Source: an uncultured Bacteroidales bacterium
GTDB taxonomy: Bacteria; Bacteroidota; Bacteroidia; Bacteroidales; Bacteroidaceae
NCBI GenBank assembly: GCA_945787885.1
Contig: CALZJF010000007.1
Location: forward strand, 25,424 to 89,423
DNA length: 64,000 bases
Direction: 5' to 3'
Shown here piece by piece: positions 52,507 to 62,813 of this stretch (within the stretch, counting starts at the first letter, position 1; each line of letters opens with the position of its first letter). Position numbers and translations under genes: made by a program. The notes below the pieces were generated by a model that searched no databases, was not told the origin of the DNA, and saw nothing but the letters and a program-made list of their open reading frames with translations.

Positions 52507-55500
52507 ATGATTGACACAAACATCAAGAAAGTTCTGCTGTTAGGTTCCGGCGCGCTGAAGATTGGCGAAGCTGGAGAGTTTGACTATTCCGGTAGCCAAT
52601 GTCTGAAGGCTCTGAAGGAAGAAGGCATCGAAACCGTACTTATCAACCCGAACATCGCCACGGTGCAAACTTCGGAGGGAGTGGCTGACCAGATTTACTT
52701 TCTCCCCGTGACCCCCTATTTCGTAGAACGCGTCATCGAGAAAGAACGTCCGCAGGGAATCATGCTGGCATTCGGCGGACAGACCGCGCTGAACTGCGGT
52801 GTAGAACTCTTCCGTACTGGCGTCTTAGAGAAATATGGCGTAGAGGTATTGGGTACCCCCGTACAAGCCATCATCGATACCGAAGACCGCGAACTCTTTG
52901 TCAAGAAGCTCGATGAGATTCAGGTGAAGACCATCAAATCGGAGGCGGTGGAGAACATCGAAGATGCTCGCCGCGCTGCCAAAGATTTGGGCTACCCCGT
53001 CATCATCCGCGCTGCTTATGCCTTAGGTGGTTTGGGTTCAGGATTCTGCGACAATGAGGAAGAACTGAACAAAATAGCCGAAAAGGCCTTCTCATTCTCC
53101 CCTCAGGTACTCGTAGAGAAGAGTCTAAAGGGCTGGAAAGAGGTGGAATATGAGGTAGTGCGCGACCGTTTCGACAATTGCATCACCGTCTGCAATATGG
53201 AGAACTTCGACCCACTCGGCATACATACGGGCGAGTCAATCGTTATTGCACCTTCGCAGACACTCACTAACAGTGAATACCATAAACTCCGCGAACTCGC
53301 CATCCGCATCGTACGCCATGTAGGCATCGTCGGCGAATGTAACGTACAATATGCTTTCGACCCCGAGAGCGAGGACTATCGCGTCATCGAGGTCAATGCT
53401 CGTCTGAGCCGCTCATCGGCTTTGGCATCGAAGGCCACGGGCTACCCCTTGGCTTTCGTTGCTGCCAAGCTTGGACTGGGCTACGGACTCTTCGACCTGA
53501 AGAACTCCGTGACGAAGACCACCTCTGCATTCTTCGAACCTGCACTCGACTATTGCGTCTGCAAGATTCCACGTTGGGACCTCGGCAAATTCCGCGGCGT
53601 CGATCGCGAGCTGGGTAGCTCAATGAAGTCGGTCGGCGAGGTGATGGCTATTGGCCGCACCTTCGAAGAGGTCATCCAAAAGGGTCTCCGCATGATTGGT
53701 CAGGGTATGCACGGCTTTGTCGGCAACCATGAACTGAAGATTGACGATGTGGATGCTGCACTAAAGGCACCAACCGACAAGCGTATCTTCGTCATCGAAA
53801 AGGCCTTCAATCAGGGATATTCCATCGACCAAATCCACGAACTGACAAAGATTGACCGATGGTTCCTCCAGAAGCTCTATAATCTGCACCTCACCTACAA
53901 GGAACTGGAGAGTGTGGGCAACATCAATATCCTCGACAACGAACTCTTGGCAAAGGCAAAGCGCATGGGATTCACTGACTTCCAGGTAGCTCGCGCCATT
54001 GGCTTAGAGAAAGAGATGGAAATGGAAAAGGCGCAGCTCGCCGTCCGCTCACGCCGCAAGATGGCAGGCATCGTTCCTTACGTCAAGCAGATTGACACGC
54101 TGGCTGCCGAATACCCAGCACAGACGAACTACCTCTACCTGACATATAGTGCTATTGCTCACGATATTCAGTTTGAAAACGACCATCGTTCCGTCGTTGT
54201 CCTTGGTTCGGGAGCCTATCGCATCGGTTCATCGGTAGAGTTCGACTGGTGTGGCGTTCAGGCGTTGAACACCATCCGCAAGGAGGGATTCCGTTCCGTG
54301 ATGATCAACTACAACCCTGAGACGGTATCGACAGACTATGATATGTGCGACCGCCTCTACTTCGACGAGCTGACCTTCGAACGTGTGCTTGACATTCTCG
54401 ATTTAGAGACCCCATACGGCGTTGTAGTATCGACAGGTGGACAGATTCCGAACAACTTGGCTATGCGTCTCGATGAGCAGCACGTGCCCATCCTCGGTAC
54501 ACAGGCAAAATATATCGATAATGCTGAGGACCGCGATAAGTTCTCCGCCATGCTCGACCGCATCAATGTCGATCAGCCAGCTTGGGCTGCACTGACCTCG
54601 ATGGACGACATCAACGAGTTCATTAAGAAGGTGGGATTCCCCGTTCTCGTACGTCCCTCCTACGTCCTCTCGGGTGCTGCCATGAACGTTTGCCACAATC
54701 AGGAAGATTTGGAACGCTTCCTGAAGATGGCGGCAAACGTATCGAAGAAACACCCCGTCGTGGTCAGCAAATTCCTGATGCACGCCAAAGAGGTGGAAAT
54801 GGATGCTGTAGCTAAAGACGGCGAAATCATTGCATACGCCATTTCCGAGCATATAGAATTTGCAGGAGTACACTCAGGTGATGCTACCATACAATTCCCG
54901 CCACAGAAACTCTATGTAGAAACGGCGCGTCGCATCAAGAAGATTTCAAAGAAGATTGCCAAAGAGCTCAACATATCGGGTCCCTTCAACATTCAGTTCT
55001 TGGCACGCGAGAATGATATCAAGGTCATCGAGTGCAATCTCCGCGCCTCGCGCTCCTTCCCCTTCGTGAGCAAGGTGCTGAAGATGAACCTCATTGAGAT
55101 GGCAACACGTATCATGCTGGGTCTGCCCGTAGAGAAACCTGCTCGTAGCATCTTTGATTTGGAATACGTGGGCATTAAAGCGAGCCAATTCTCCTTCAAC
55201 CGTCTGCAAAAGGCCGACCCCGTGCTGGGCGTCGATATGGCTTCCACGGGCGAGGTAGGTTGCTTGGGCGAAGACGCTCGGTCCGCCCTCCTCAAAGCTA
55301 TGCTCAGTGTGGGCCATCGCATCCCGAAGAAGAACATCCTGCTCTCTACGGGTCCGGCAAAACAAAAGGCTGAACTGCTCAATGCGGCACAGATGCTGGC
55401 AGAGAATGGCTATCAAATCTACGCTACGCAAGGCACAGCACGCTATCTGGCTGAAGAAGGCATTCCCGCTCAGCGTGTGCTTTGGCCCTCGGAAGCAGAG

Positions 55501-55758
55501 AAGGTGGTGTCAGGAAGCGAAGAAGACAAGCTGCCTCGCGCCCTCGATATGCTCCACAACAAGGAGATTGACATGGTGGTGAATATCCACAAGAACTTCT
55601 CTACGGGCGAATTGACCAATGGCTACCACATACGTCGTGCAGCCGTTGACCTCAATATTCCGCTCATCACGAATGCACGTCTTGCCTCTGCTTTCATCTA
55701 CGCTTTCTGCACGATGAAGCTGGAAGACCTCGAAATCAAGTCATGGCAAGAGTTTTAA
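52507..55758 (+). CDS. carB: Carbamoyl-phosphate synthase large subunit
   Basis: 1083 residues with two homologous ATP-grasp synthetase halves. The first half starts VLLLGSGALKIGEAGEFDYSGSQ and has VIIRAAYALGGLGSGFCDNEEEL; the second starts near residue 560 at VVVLGSGAYRIGSSVEFDWCGVQ and has VLVRPSYVLSGAAMNVCHNQEDL. The C-terminal methylglyoxal-synthase-like allosteric domain begins near 940 (KKNILLSTGPAKQKAELLNAAQML). It makes carbamoyl phosphate from bicarbonate, ammonia and two ATP with CarA. Length is normal. Confidence 0.97.
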   Translation: MIDTNIKKVLLLGSGALKIGEAGEFDYSGSQCLKALKEEGIETVLINPNIATVQTSEGVADQIYFLPVTPYFVERVIEKERPQGIMLAFGGQTALNCGVELFRTGVLEKYGVEVLGTPVQAIIDTEDRELFVKKLDEIQVKTIKSEAVENIEDARRAAKDLGYPVIIRAAYALGGLGSGFCDNEEELNKIAEKAFSFSPQVLVEKSLKGWKEVEYEVVRDRFDNCITVCNMENFDPLGIHTGESIVIAPSQTLTNSEYHKLRELAIRIVRHVGIVGECNVQYAFDPESEDYRVIEVNARLSRSSALASKATGYPLAFVAAKLGLGYGLFDLKNSVTKTTSAFFEPALDYCVCKIPRWDLGKFRGVDRELGSSMKSVGEVMAIGRTFEEVIQKGLRMIGQGMHGFVGNHELKIDDVDAALKAPTDKRIFVIEKAFNQGYSIDQIHELTKIDRWFLQKLYNLHLTYKELESVGNINILDNELLAKAKRMGFTDFQVARAIGLEKEMEMEKAQLAVRSRRKMAGIVPYVKQIDTLAAEYPAQTNYLYLTYSAIAHDIQFENDHRSVVVLGSGAYRIGSSVEFDWCGVQALNTIRKEGFRSVMINYNPETVSTDYDMCDRLYFDELTFERVLDILDLETPYGVVVSTGGQIPNNLAMRLDEQHVPILGTQAKYIDNAEDRDKFSAMLDRINVDQPAWAALTSMDDINEFIKKVGFPVLVRPSYVLSGAAMNVCHNQEDLERFLKMAANVSKKHPVVVSKFLMHAKEVEMDAVAKDGEIIAYAISEHIEFAGVHSGDATIQFPPQKLYVETARRIKKISKKIAKELNISGPFNIQFLARENDIKVIECNLRASRSFPFVSKVLKMNLIEMATRIMLGLPVEKPARSIFDLEYVGIKASQFSFNRLQKADPVLGVDMASTGEVGCLGEDARSALLKAMLSVGHRIPKKNILLSTGPAKQKAELLNAAQMLAENGYQIYATQGTARYLAEEGIPAQRVLWPSEAEKVVSGSEEDKLPRALDMLHNKEIDMVVNIHKNFSTGELTNGYHIRRAAVDLNIPLITNARLASAFIYAFCTMKLEDLEIKSWQEF

Positions 55759-55811
55759 GCTTGCTCAATAGCTTGTACGCCCCATCTTTTGACTAAAAAC
55801 AAAACCTTGTA

Positions 55812-55856
55812 GCAGGCACGCCCCGAGCCAATCGGCATCAACGGGGACGTGCCTGC
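55812..55856. terminator. Hairpin between carB and aspS
   Basis: GCAGGCACG (55812-55820) pairs with CGTGCCTGC (55848-55856), and CCCCG with CGGGG inside. There is no T-run, so it may slow or process the transcript rather than end it; aspS begins 19 nt later. Confidence 0.5.
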
Positions 55857-55874
55857 CCTATAGAATAATATATA

Positions 55875-57641
55875 ATGTATCGCACTAACACCTGCGGAGA
55901 ACTCCGCCTTGCAAATGTTGGACAAAGCGTCACGCTGGCCGGATGGGTACAGCGCACCCGAAAGATGGGTGGAATGACGTTTGTGGATCTCCGCGACCGC
56001 TACGGAATTACCCAACTCGTCTTCAACGAAGAAACCAATGCTGACCTCTGCGCTCAGGCTAACAAACTGGGCCGCGAATACGTCATCCAGGTGACGGGCG
56101 AGGTCAACGAACGCTACTCGAAAAACCCCAACATGCCGACGGGCGACATCGAAATCGCTGTCAATAATCTCATCGTACTCAACGCCAGTCAGACTCCTCC
56201 TTTCACTATCGAAGAGAATACGGATGGCGGCGATGATTTGCGCATGAAATACCGTTATCTCGATTTGCGCCGCAGCAATGTCCGCGCAAATCTCGAATTA
56301 CGCCATAAGTTCTGCCTTGCCGTACGCCATTTCCTCGACAGCAAGGGATTCTTGGAAATCGAAACGCCCGTACTCGTAGGCTCTACCCCCGAAGGTGCTC
56401 GTGACTTCATCGTACCGAGCCGTATGAACCCCGGACAGTTCTACGCCCTCCCGCAGTCACCCCAAACGCTGAAACAGCTTCTCATGGTGGCTGGCATGGA
56501 CCGCTATTTCCAAATCGTCAAGTGTTTCCGCGATGAAGACCTTCGCGCTGACCGTCAGCCCGAGTTCACACAGATTGACTGTGAGATGAGTTTTGTGCAG
56601 CAGGACGATATCATCAATGTCTTCGAGGAGATGACGAAACATCTCTTCAAGGAACTCCGTGGCGTTGACCTTGGCGAGCAGCCCTTCCTCCGCCTCAGCT
56701 GGCATGAGGCTATGCGCCGCTTCGGTAGCGACAAGCCTGATATGCGCTTCGGTATGGAGTTTGTAGAGTTAAAAGACATCTTTGCGGGCAAAGCAGACTT
56801 CGCCGTCTTCAACGATGCTGCTTACATTGGTGGTATCTGCGCCAAGGGTTGCGCTTCTTACACGCGCAAGCAGCTTGATGAGCTCACCAACTTCGTCAAG
56901 AGCCAGCAGGTGGGTGCTAAGGGACTCGTCTATGCTCGTGTTATGGAAGACGGCAGCGTGAAGAGTTCCGTCGATAAGTTCTATTCACAGGAGGTATTAC
57001 AGGAAATGAAGGCTGCCTTTGATGCTAAACCTGGCGACCTCGTCCTCATCCTCTCTGGCGAAGATGTCAACAAGACGCGTAAGCAGCTCTGTGAGCTCCG
57101 TCTGCTCATGGGCGAACGTCTCGGACTGCGCGATAAGAATAAGTTCGCGCTCCTTTGGGTAGTAGATTTCCCCATGTTCGAATGGAGCGAAGAGGAAGGG
57201 CGGCTCATGGCGATGCACCATCCTTTCACCTCTCCGAAACCTTGCGACATCGAAAAGCTTGACAGCGACCCTGCCAACGTCCTCGCAGATGCCTATGACA
57301 TGGTCTGCAATGGTGTAGAAGTGGGCGGTGGATCCATCCGTATTCACGATGCTGTCCTGCAGGCAAAGATTTTCAAAGTGCTCGGCTTCACCCCCGAAAA
57401 GGCACAGGAGCAATTCGGATTCCTGATGAATGCCTTCAAATATGGTGCGCCTCCTCACGGTGGACTCGCCTACGGTCTCGACCGCTTCGTCAGTCTCTTT
57501 GCCGGACTCGACAGCATCCGCGACTGCATCGCCTTCCCGAAAAACAACTCTGGACGCGATGTTATGCTCGATGCTCCGGGCTTCGTAGATCAAAAGCAAC
57601 TCGATGAATTGCAACTTGAAATCAAGAAACCCGAAGCTTAA
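55875..57641 (+). CDS. aspS: Aspartate--tRNA ligase
   Basis: 588-residue class II synthetase of the bacterial type. N-terminal OB-fold ([40 protein letters not shown]), class II motif 2 with [23 protein letters not shown], the bacterial GAD insertion in the middle, and motif 3 [15 protein letters not shown] near the C-terminus. It charges tRNA-Asp (or Asp/Asn, not distinguishable here). yicC starts 6 nt after its stop, so the genes are co-transcribed. Confidence 0.96.
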   Translation: MYRTNTCGELRLANVGQSVTLAGWVQRTRKMGGMTFVDLRDRYGITQLVFNEETNADLCAQANKLGREYVIQVTGEVNERYSKNPNMPTGDIEIAVNNLIVLNASQTPPFTIEENTDGGDDLRMKYRYLDLRRSNVRANLELRHKFCLAVRHFLDSKGFLEIETPVLVGSTPEGARDFIVPSRMNPGQFYALPQSPQTLKQLLMVAGMDRYFQIVKCFRDEDLRADRQPEFTQIDCEMSFVQQDDIINVFEEMTKHLFKELRGVDLGEQPFLRLSWHEAMRRFGSDKPDMRFGMEFVELKDIFAGKADFAVFNDAAYIGGICAKGCASYTRKQLDELTNFVKSQQVGAKGLVYARVMEDGSVKSSVDKFYSQEVLQEMKAAFDAKPGDLVLILSGEDVNKTRKQLCELRLLMGERLGLRDKNKFALLWVVDFPMFEWSEEEGRLMAMHHPFTSPKPCDIEKLDSDPANVLADAYDMVCNGVEVGGGSIRIHDAVLQAKIFKVLGFTPEKAQEQFGFLMNAFKYGAPPHGGLAYGLDRFVSLFAGLDSIRDCIAFPKNNSGRDVMLDAPGFVDQKQLDELQLEIKKPEA

Positions 57642-57647
57642 TACAGA

Positions 57648-58532
57648 ATGATTCTTTCTATGACTGGCTACGGCAAAGCCGATGCCACCTATAAAGATAA
57701 GAAGATACACGTGGAGGTCAAGTCGCTCAACAGCAAAGCACTTGACTTCTCCATGCGTATTGCACCGCTCTATCGCGAGAAGGAGATGGAAATCCGCAAG
57801 ATGGTCTCCACAGTCGTAGAGCGCGGAAAAGTGGAACTCAACCTTTGGGTTGAAAAAGAGACGACGTCTGTAGGTGCTACCATCAATGCCGACGTCGTGC
57901 AAAACTACATCCGACAGATTCAGGCAGTTTCCGAACAGACGGGCATCGCAACTCCTCAACCACAGGCATATTGGGACATCCTCGTACGTCTTCCCGAACT
58001 TACGCTGAACACTTCTGCCGAAGAGCAACTCAGCGAGGAAGAATGGGAAGTGGTAAAGACCACGGTGGCACAGGCCACGGAAGCACTGATGGATTTCCGC
58101 CGACAGGAGGGTGAAGCCCTGACGCTAAAGTTCAATAAGAATCTTGACACCATCACCGAACTGCTCGTCAATATCGAACCGTTCGAACAGAGCCGCGTGG
58201 AGCGCATCCGCAAGCGACTGGAAGACAGGCTGGCTGAACTCAAGGGCGTAGATTACGACAAAAACCGACTGGAGCAGGAACTCATCTATTATATTGAGAA
58301 ACTCGACATCAACGAGGAGAAACAGCGACTGACCAACCATCTCAACTATTTCCGTGAGACCATGGCTTCTGGCCACGGTCAGGGCAAGAAACTCGGCTTT
58401 ATTGCACAGGAAATGGGACGCGAAATCAACACTACGGGCTCAAAGTCTAATCAGGCGGAGATGCAAAACATCGTGGTGAAGATGAAGGATGAGTTGGAAC
58501 AAATCAAAGAGCAGGTGCTCAACGTGATGTAG
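57648..58532 (+). CDS. yicC: YicC/YloC-family endoribonuclease
   Basis: 294 residues, normal length. The N-terminal block MILSMTGYGKADATYKDKKIHVEVKSLNSKALDFSMRI and the C-terminal block ETMASGHGQGKKLGFIAQEMGREINTTGSKSNQAEMQNIVVKMKDELEQIKEQVLNV (a DUF1732 domain) define the family. Members cut single-stranded RNA in E. coli. It sits 6 nt after aspS; gmk follows after an inverted-repeat element, the yicC-gmk order being common in bacteria. Confidence 0.93.
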   Translation: MILSMTGYGKADATYKDKKIHVEVKSLNSKALDFSMRIAPLYREKEMEIRKMVSTVVERGKVELNLWVEKETTSVGATINADVVQNYIRQIQAVSEQTGIATPQPQAYWDILVRLPELTLNTSAEEQLSEEEWEVVKTTVAQATEALMDFRRQEGEALTLKFNKNLDTITELLVNIEPFEQSRVERIRKRLEDRLAELKGVDYDKNRLEQELIYYIEKLDINEEKQRLTNHLNYFRETMASGHGQGKKLGFIAQEMGREINTTGSKSNQAEMQNIVVKMKDELEQIKEQVLNVM

Positions 58533-58566
58533 TCTTTCCCACTCCTCGCATTTACACCTCTCCTTC

Positions 58567-58728
58567 ATGGTGGGAACTATTCATTCATACACCCTTTTTG
58601 CGTTCAGACATACGCTGCAAGCGGAGCACTAACGGCACGCCGATACATTCATTCCCATGGCGGTTGCCTGTTTTGCTCGTCATTTTGCAGTGGCGTGAAA
58701 GCATGGCATGAATGAATAGTCCCCACCT
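58567..58728. repeat. Inverted-repeat element, type D
   Basis: Termini ATGGTGGGAACTATTCATTC (58567 on) and the reverse complement of 58708-58728 (AGGTGGGGACTATTCATTCA) match over about 20 bp with two differences. About 162 bp. The interior lacks the CTACGTGACTG core of types A and B. It lies wholly in the yicC-gmk gap. Confidence 0.65.
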
Positions 58729-58814
58729 ATATTTTTATCCGCATGGCAAACGCCACAAATGTCTTGCCCTCACCCACTTTTCATCTCTCCCCTCATTTAT
58801 CGAACAATACTTCT

Positions 58815-59378
58815 ATGACGAAGGTCATCATTTTAAGCGCACCCTCTGGCTCTGGCAAATCAACCCTGATACAACATCTGCTTGAAAAAAAGGTACCAAT
58901 GCACTTCAGCATCAGTTGCACCAGCCGTCCACCTCGCGGCGCGGAGCGTCATGGTGTAGAATATTTTTTCATCACCCCCGAAGAGTTTCGCCAACACATT
59001 GCTGCGGGCGATTTTTTGGAATACGAGGAGGTCTATACCGACCGCTTCTACGGCACACTCCGCCAGCAGCTTGACGCACAACTGGAAGCAGGCGAAAACG
59101 TCATCTGTGATGTCGATGTCAAGGGTGGCATCAACATCAAGAAATGCTATGGCGACCGCGCACTGAGCGTATTTATCAAGCCTCCTTCGATAGAGGCTCT
59201 ACGCCGACGCCTTGAAGGTCGGGGCACAGAAACGCCAGAGGCTATACAGATGCGTCTCGACAAGGCGGAATATGAAATGTCGTTCGCCCCACAGTTTGAT
59301 GCCGTCATCGTCAATGATGATTTGGAAAGAGCAAAAGCCGACATTTACCGCATCGTCACAGAATTTCTTGCTCGATAA
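58815..59378 (+). CDS. gmk: Guanylate kinase
   Basis: 187 residues from the ATG at 58815; the frame extends 24 codons upstream without similarity. P-loop SAPSGSGKST (about 8-17), SISCTSRPPRGAERHGVEYFF, FLEYEEVYTDRFYGT and CDVDVKGG mark guanylate kinase. It phosphorylates GMP to GDP. nadD begins 6 nt after its stop, so the pair shares a transcript. Confidence 0.95.
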   Translation: MTKVIILSAPSGSGKSTLIQHLLEKKVPMHFSISCTSRPPRGAERHGVEYFFITPEEFRQHIAAGDFLEYEEVYTDRFYGTLRQQLDAQLEAGENVICDVDVKGGINIKKCYGDRALSVFIKPPSIEALRRRLEGRGTETPEAIQMRLDKAEYEMSFAPQFDAVIVNDDLERAKADIYRIVTEFLAR

Positions 59379-59384
59379 AGTATC

Positions 59385-60032
59385 ATGAACATTGGCATCT
59401 TTGGCGGTTCGTTCAACCCCATCCACTATGGACACATTGCACTGGCAGAAGCTGCCCTCCGTGAAGGCTTTGTCGATGAGGTTTGGCTACTGATTTCGCC
59501 ACACAATCCACTCAAGCCCTCTGCGTCGCTGGCTGATGAAACAGAGCGTCTGCGCCTGGCAAAGATGGCATTGGAGCAGCATCGACGTGATGCTGATGCC
59601 CACCAACTGCCGACGTGGAGCGAAGCAAAGGCAGCGCACCACATCGTAGCGAGCGATTTCGAGTTCAGCCTCGAACGTCCTTCCTTCACCTGGCAAACCT
59701 TGCAAGCACTGCAGACCCATTTTCCACAGCACCGATTCTCCCTTATCATCGGCGGCGACAACTGGGAGTGCTTCGACCGTTGGCGAAACTGGAAAGACAT
59801 ACTACTGACCACGCCCATCATCGTCTATCCACGCCAAGATTCCATCCTCACACGACGCGAGGGGTTTCCTGCACCTCGCGTGCTTGATGCTCCACTCTTC
59901 CCCTTTAGCAGTACGGATATTCGCCGTGCGCTACAGGCAAACGCCTCTGACCAGCAACTGGCAGAATGGCTACCAGCGGATATCATCAATTCTTGCCGAC
60001 GCCTCTATGGGCAGAACACCATAGAGGGATAA
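59385..60032 (+). CDS. nadD: Nicotinate-nucleotide adenylyltransferase
   Basis: 215-residue nucleotidyltransferase of NAD biosynthesis. The GGSFNPIHYGHIALAEAAL block carries the HxGH-type ATP motif, and SSTDIRRAL near the C-terminus is the second ATP motif. LIIGGDNWECFDRWRNWKDIL is a family block. It converts nicotinate mononucleotide to deamido-NAD. It follows gmk by 6 nt. Confidence 0.95.
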   Translation: MNIGIFGGSFNPIHYGHIALAEAALREGFVDEVWLLISPHNPLKPSASLADETERLRLAKMALEQHRRDADAHQLPTWSEAKAAHHIVASDFEFSLERPSFTWQTLQALQTHFPQHRFSLIIGGDNWECFDRWRNWKDILLTTPIIVYPRQDSILTRREGFPAPRVLDAPLFPFSSTDIRRALQANASDQQLAEWLPADIINSCRRLYGQNTIEG

Positions 60033-60070
60033 AACACACTTGCGACCTTAAACTCTGAAAATAAAATCTT

Positions 60071-60415
60071 ATGTACGATATACAACTTAACGAAAGCGGG
60101 ACACGACATCTCGAAGTAGATGACCAAATGTTCCAGACCATCGCAAAATATCAACTCTTCCAGCAACTCGTGAGTTCCACGGGCTACGTCACGGAGCATG
60201 ATTTAGACCGTCTGAAACTCACCGTGAGAAGCCTCATCGCCAACTCCACGGAGAATACGAAAGACCTTCTCGACCTCTGCATTGATGTCATTTACCACGA
60301 AAAGATGAAGGCCTTCGGTCTCCAGCGTCTCATCGAAGCTTTCCAAATATGGCAGGCCACGCAGGCTGAAGCAGATTCACAGAAAATGGAAGAGGCTGTA
60401 ACGCCAGAAGATTAA
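60071..60415 (+). CDS. Small conserved-looking protein of unknown function
   Basis: 114 residues, predicted cytoplasmic, mostly helical after the first strands (SLIANSTENTKDLLDLCIDVIYHEKMKAFGLQRLIEAFQIWQ), no cysteines except one, no signal peptide. I do not recognise the family. It follows nadD by 38 nt and is followed by ygiQ after 102 nt, so it probably shares the nadD transcript. Confidence 0.75.
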   Translation: MYDIQLNESGTRHLEVDDQMFQTIAKYQLFQQLVSSTGYVTEHDLDRLKLTVRSLIANSTENTKDLLDLCIDVIYHEKMKAFGLQRLIEAFQIWQATQAEADSQKMEEAVTPED

Positions 60416-60517
60416 CAGGCCAAACGTTGCCCACGAAAGACATATACATCTTTCCCCGACACACAAAAGTCCAGTTGTCAACGCCATCTATCTACCTACA
60501 CAACAGAACCTAACCTT

Positions 60518-62575
60518 ATGCCACAACTCACCGATTGGCTTCCCACCACCCGTAAAGAGATGGAACTACACGGGTGGAGCCAGCCTGACATCGTGATTTT
60601 CTCTGCCGATGCCTATGTTGATCATCCCAGCTTCGGAGCTGCCGTTATCGCTCGTGTCATCGAAGCAGAGGGCTTTCGTGTCTGCATCGTCCCACAGCCT
60701 GACTGGCATGGCGATTTCCGCGATTTCAAACGCTTCGGACGCCCACGGCTCTGCTTCATGATAGCTCCCGGCGGCATGGACTCTATGGTCAACAAATATA
60801 CTGCGGCACGACGGCTACGCTCGGAAGATGCCTTCAGTCCTGACGGCCGACACGATATGCGCCCTGAGATGCCCACCATCGTCTATACTCGCATTCTCAA
60901 ACAGCTCTACCCTGACTGCCCAGTCGTGCTCGGAGGCATCGAAGCATCGCTCCGCCGACTCTCTCACTATGATTATTGGAAGCAGCAGCTCCGTCCGTCA
61001 ATCCTCGAAGAAAGCGAGGCCGACTTACTCATCTATGGCATGGGCGAACTGCCGACCATCGAACTCGTACAACTCTTGGAAAGCCGATTAGGACATCATT
61101 GCGATGAATGTTGCGTCACGACGTCTGACTTTCACGCACTGCTCAAGAAAAAGCCTATCCGTCAGACGGTCAGCATCTTCACGCATGAGGAAATTCCCGG
61201 AGGCATTACGCCTGCCGACATCCTCTTGGCAAGCCACGAGGAGTGTCTGCACGACAAGAAAGCCCACGCCCGAAATTTCCGTCATATAGAAGAGGAGAGC
61301 AACAGCATGGAGCCGCGACGCCTCATCCAGCCCTTGCTGCGACACTACACCACCGACAAGGATATGCGTTGCATAGAAGCCGTGCCTACTGCCGACGCGC
61401 CATCATCGCCCGATGGCGGAAAACGCTATATCGTCTGCAATGTCATGTTCCCACCAATGACGCAGAAGCAGGTTGACCATTCCTTCGACCTTCCTTATAC
61501 GCGTCTGCCGCACCCGAAATACAAGGGGAAGACCATCCCTGCTTTCGAGATGATAAAATTCTCCGTCAATCTCCACCGTGGCTGCTTCGGCGGCTGTGCT
61601 TTCTGCACCATCTCGGCTCATCAGGGGAAATTCATCATGAGCCGGTCGAAGGAGAGCATCCTCCGCGAGGTTGAAGCCATCACGCGAATGCCAGACTTCA
61701 AAGGCTATCTTAGCGACCTCGGCGGACCGAGTGCGAACATGTACTCGATGCACGGCAAGAATCTTGACATCTGCCGAAAGTGCCGAAAGCCTTCGTGCAT
61801 TCACCCCAAGGTCTGCCCCAACCTTCATGCTGACCATCAGCCGCTTCTTGACATCTACCGCGCCGTCGATGCCTTGCCGGGCATTAAGAAGAGCTTTATT
61901 GGGTCGGGCGTGCGCTACGACCTCCTCTTGCATCCCTACAAAGAGGATGCCTTGCGATATAGTGCCGAAGAATACACTCGTGAACTGATTCTGCACCATG
62001 TCTCAGGGCGTCTGAAGGTGGCACCTGAACACACATCGCTCAATGTCCTTGACATCATGCGCAAACCGGACTTCCGGCAGTTCTACCAATTTAAGCGCAT
62101 ATTCGATGATCTCAATCGCCGCGAGGGATTGAAGCAACAGATTATCCCCTACTTCATGTCGAGCCATCCCGGATGCCATGCCGAAGACATGGCAGAACTG
62201 GCGGCGGAAACGAAAGACCTGGATTTCCGCCTCGAACAGGTGCAAGACTTCACCCCTACGCCGATGACCGTGGCTACCACTTGCTGGTACACGGGTTATC
62301 ATCCTTATACCCTCGAACCCATTTTTACTGCCATCAGTCCTGAGGAGAAGCAGCGACAACGCATGTTTTTCTTTTGGTACAAGCCAGAAGAGAAGCAACA
62401 CATTATCAGCGAATTGCGCCGCATGAATCGTCCGGACCTCATTGCACGTCTCTACCCTTCTGCTTGGAAGGAACCTTTCGCAGCCTCCTCTCAAAAAGGA
62501 AAGCCTCACCCCAAAGGGCAGCAAGAAGGCAAGCAAGGCCGCGGGAACAATGCGGGCAGACGAACCCGTCGATAA
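60518..62575 (+). CDS. YgiQ-family radical SAM protein
   Basis: 685 residues. N-terminal YgiQ domain (about 1-330, LPTTRKEMELHGWSQPDIVIFSADAYVDHPSFG), then a radical SAM core whose cluster cysteines are Cys356, Cys360 and Cys363 (CFGGCAFC), followed by SRSKESILREVEAI and a C-terminal DUF3362-like region (PDFRQFYQFKRIFDDLNRREGLKQQIIPYFMSSHPGC). The basic tail (KGKPHPKGQQEGKQGRGNNAGRRTRR) is normal for the family. A role in tRNA or protein modification is unproven. A type A element begins 12 nt after its stop. Confidence 0.92.
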   Translation: MPQLTDWLPTTRKEMELHGWSQPDIVIFSADAYVDHPSFGAAVIARVIEAEGFRVCIVPQPDWHGDFRDFKRFGRPRLCFMIAPGGMDSMVNKYTAARRLRSEDAFSPDGRHDMRPEMPTIVYTRILKQLYPDCPVVLGGIEASLRRLSHYDYWKQQLRPSILEESEADLLIYGMGELPTIELVQLLESRLGHHCDECCVTTSDFHALLKKKPIRQTVSIFTHEEIPGGITPADILLASHEECLHDKKAHARNFRHIEEESNSMEPRRLIQPLLRHYTTDKDMRCIEAVPTADAPSSPDGGKRYIVCNVMFPPMTQKQVDHSFDLPYTRLPHPKYKGKTIPAFEMIKFSVNLHRGCFGGCAFCTISAHQGKFIMSRSKESILREVEAITRMPDFKGYLSDLGGPSANMYSMHGKNLDICRKCRKPSCIHPKVCPNLHADHQPLLDIYRAVDALPGIKKSFIGSGVRYDLLLHPYKEDALRYSAEEYTRELILHHVSGRLKVAPEHTSLNVLDIMRKPDFRQFYQFKRIFDDLNRREGLKQQIIPYFMSSHPGCHAEDMAELAAETKDLDFRLEQVQDFTPTPMTVATTCWYTGYHPYTLEPIFTAISPEEKQRQRMFFFWYKPEEKQHIISELRRMNRPDLIARLYPSAWKEPFAASSQKGKPHPKGQQEGKQGRGNNAGRRTRR

Positions 62576-62587
62576 ACAAGAAAAATC

Positions 62588-62784
62588 TATAGGTAGGTTC
62601 TATCAATTAGCTTGCGATGTATTTGCGACTATCGTGCCGTAGGTTTTTGTTTTTCACGAGGGAGCGTAGCGGGCTACGTGACTGAATGAAAGACAAAAAC
62701 CTACGGTGCGAGAGGCGTGAAGACATCCAAGCAAGACAGAAACACTGCCTTACATTGAAAACTAATTTATAGAACCTACCTATA
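62588..62784 (+). repeat. Inverted-repeat element, type A, best-preserved copy
   Basis: 197 bp. Termini: left TATAGGTAGGTTCTATCAATTAG (23 bp, 62588-62610, shown as TAGGTAGGTTCTATCAATTA in part) and right 62762-62784, its reverse complement apart from one mismatch. Inside, CCGTAGGTTTTTGTTTTTCA (from 62638) pairs with 62687-62706 apart from one wobble, and a CGTAGC/GCTACG hairpin sits at its centre within GGAGCGTAGCGGGCTACGTG. It fills the gap between ygiQ and ddh. Confidence 0.92.
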
Positions 62785-62813
62785 CTCAACCAACATAAAC
62801 ATCATAAAGACTT

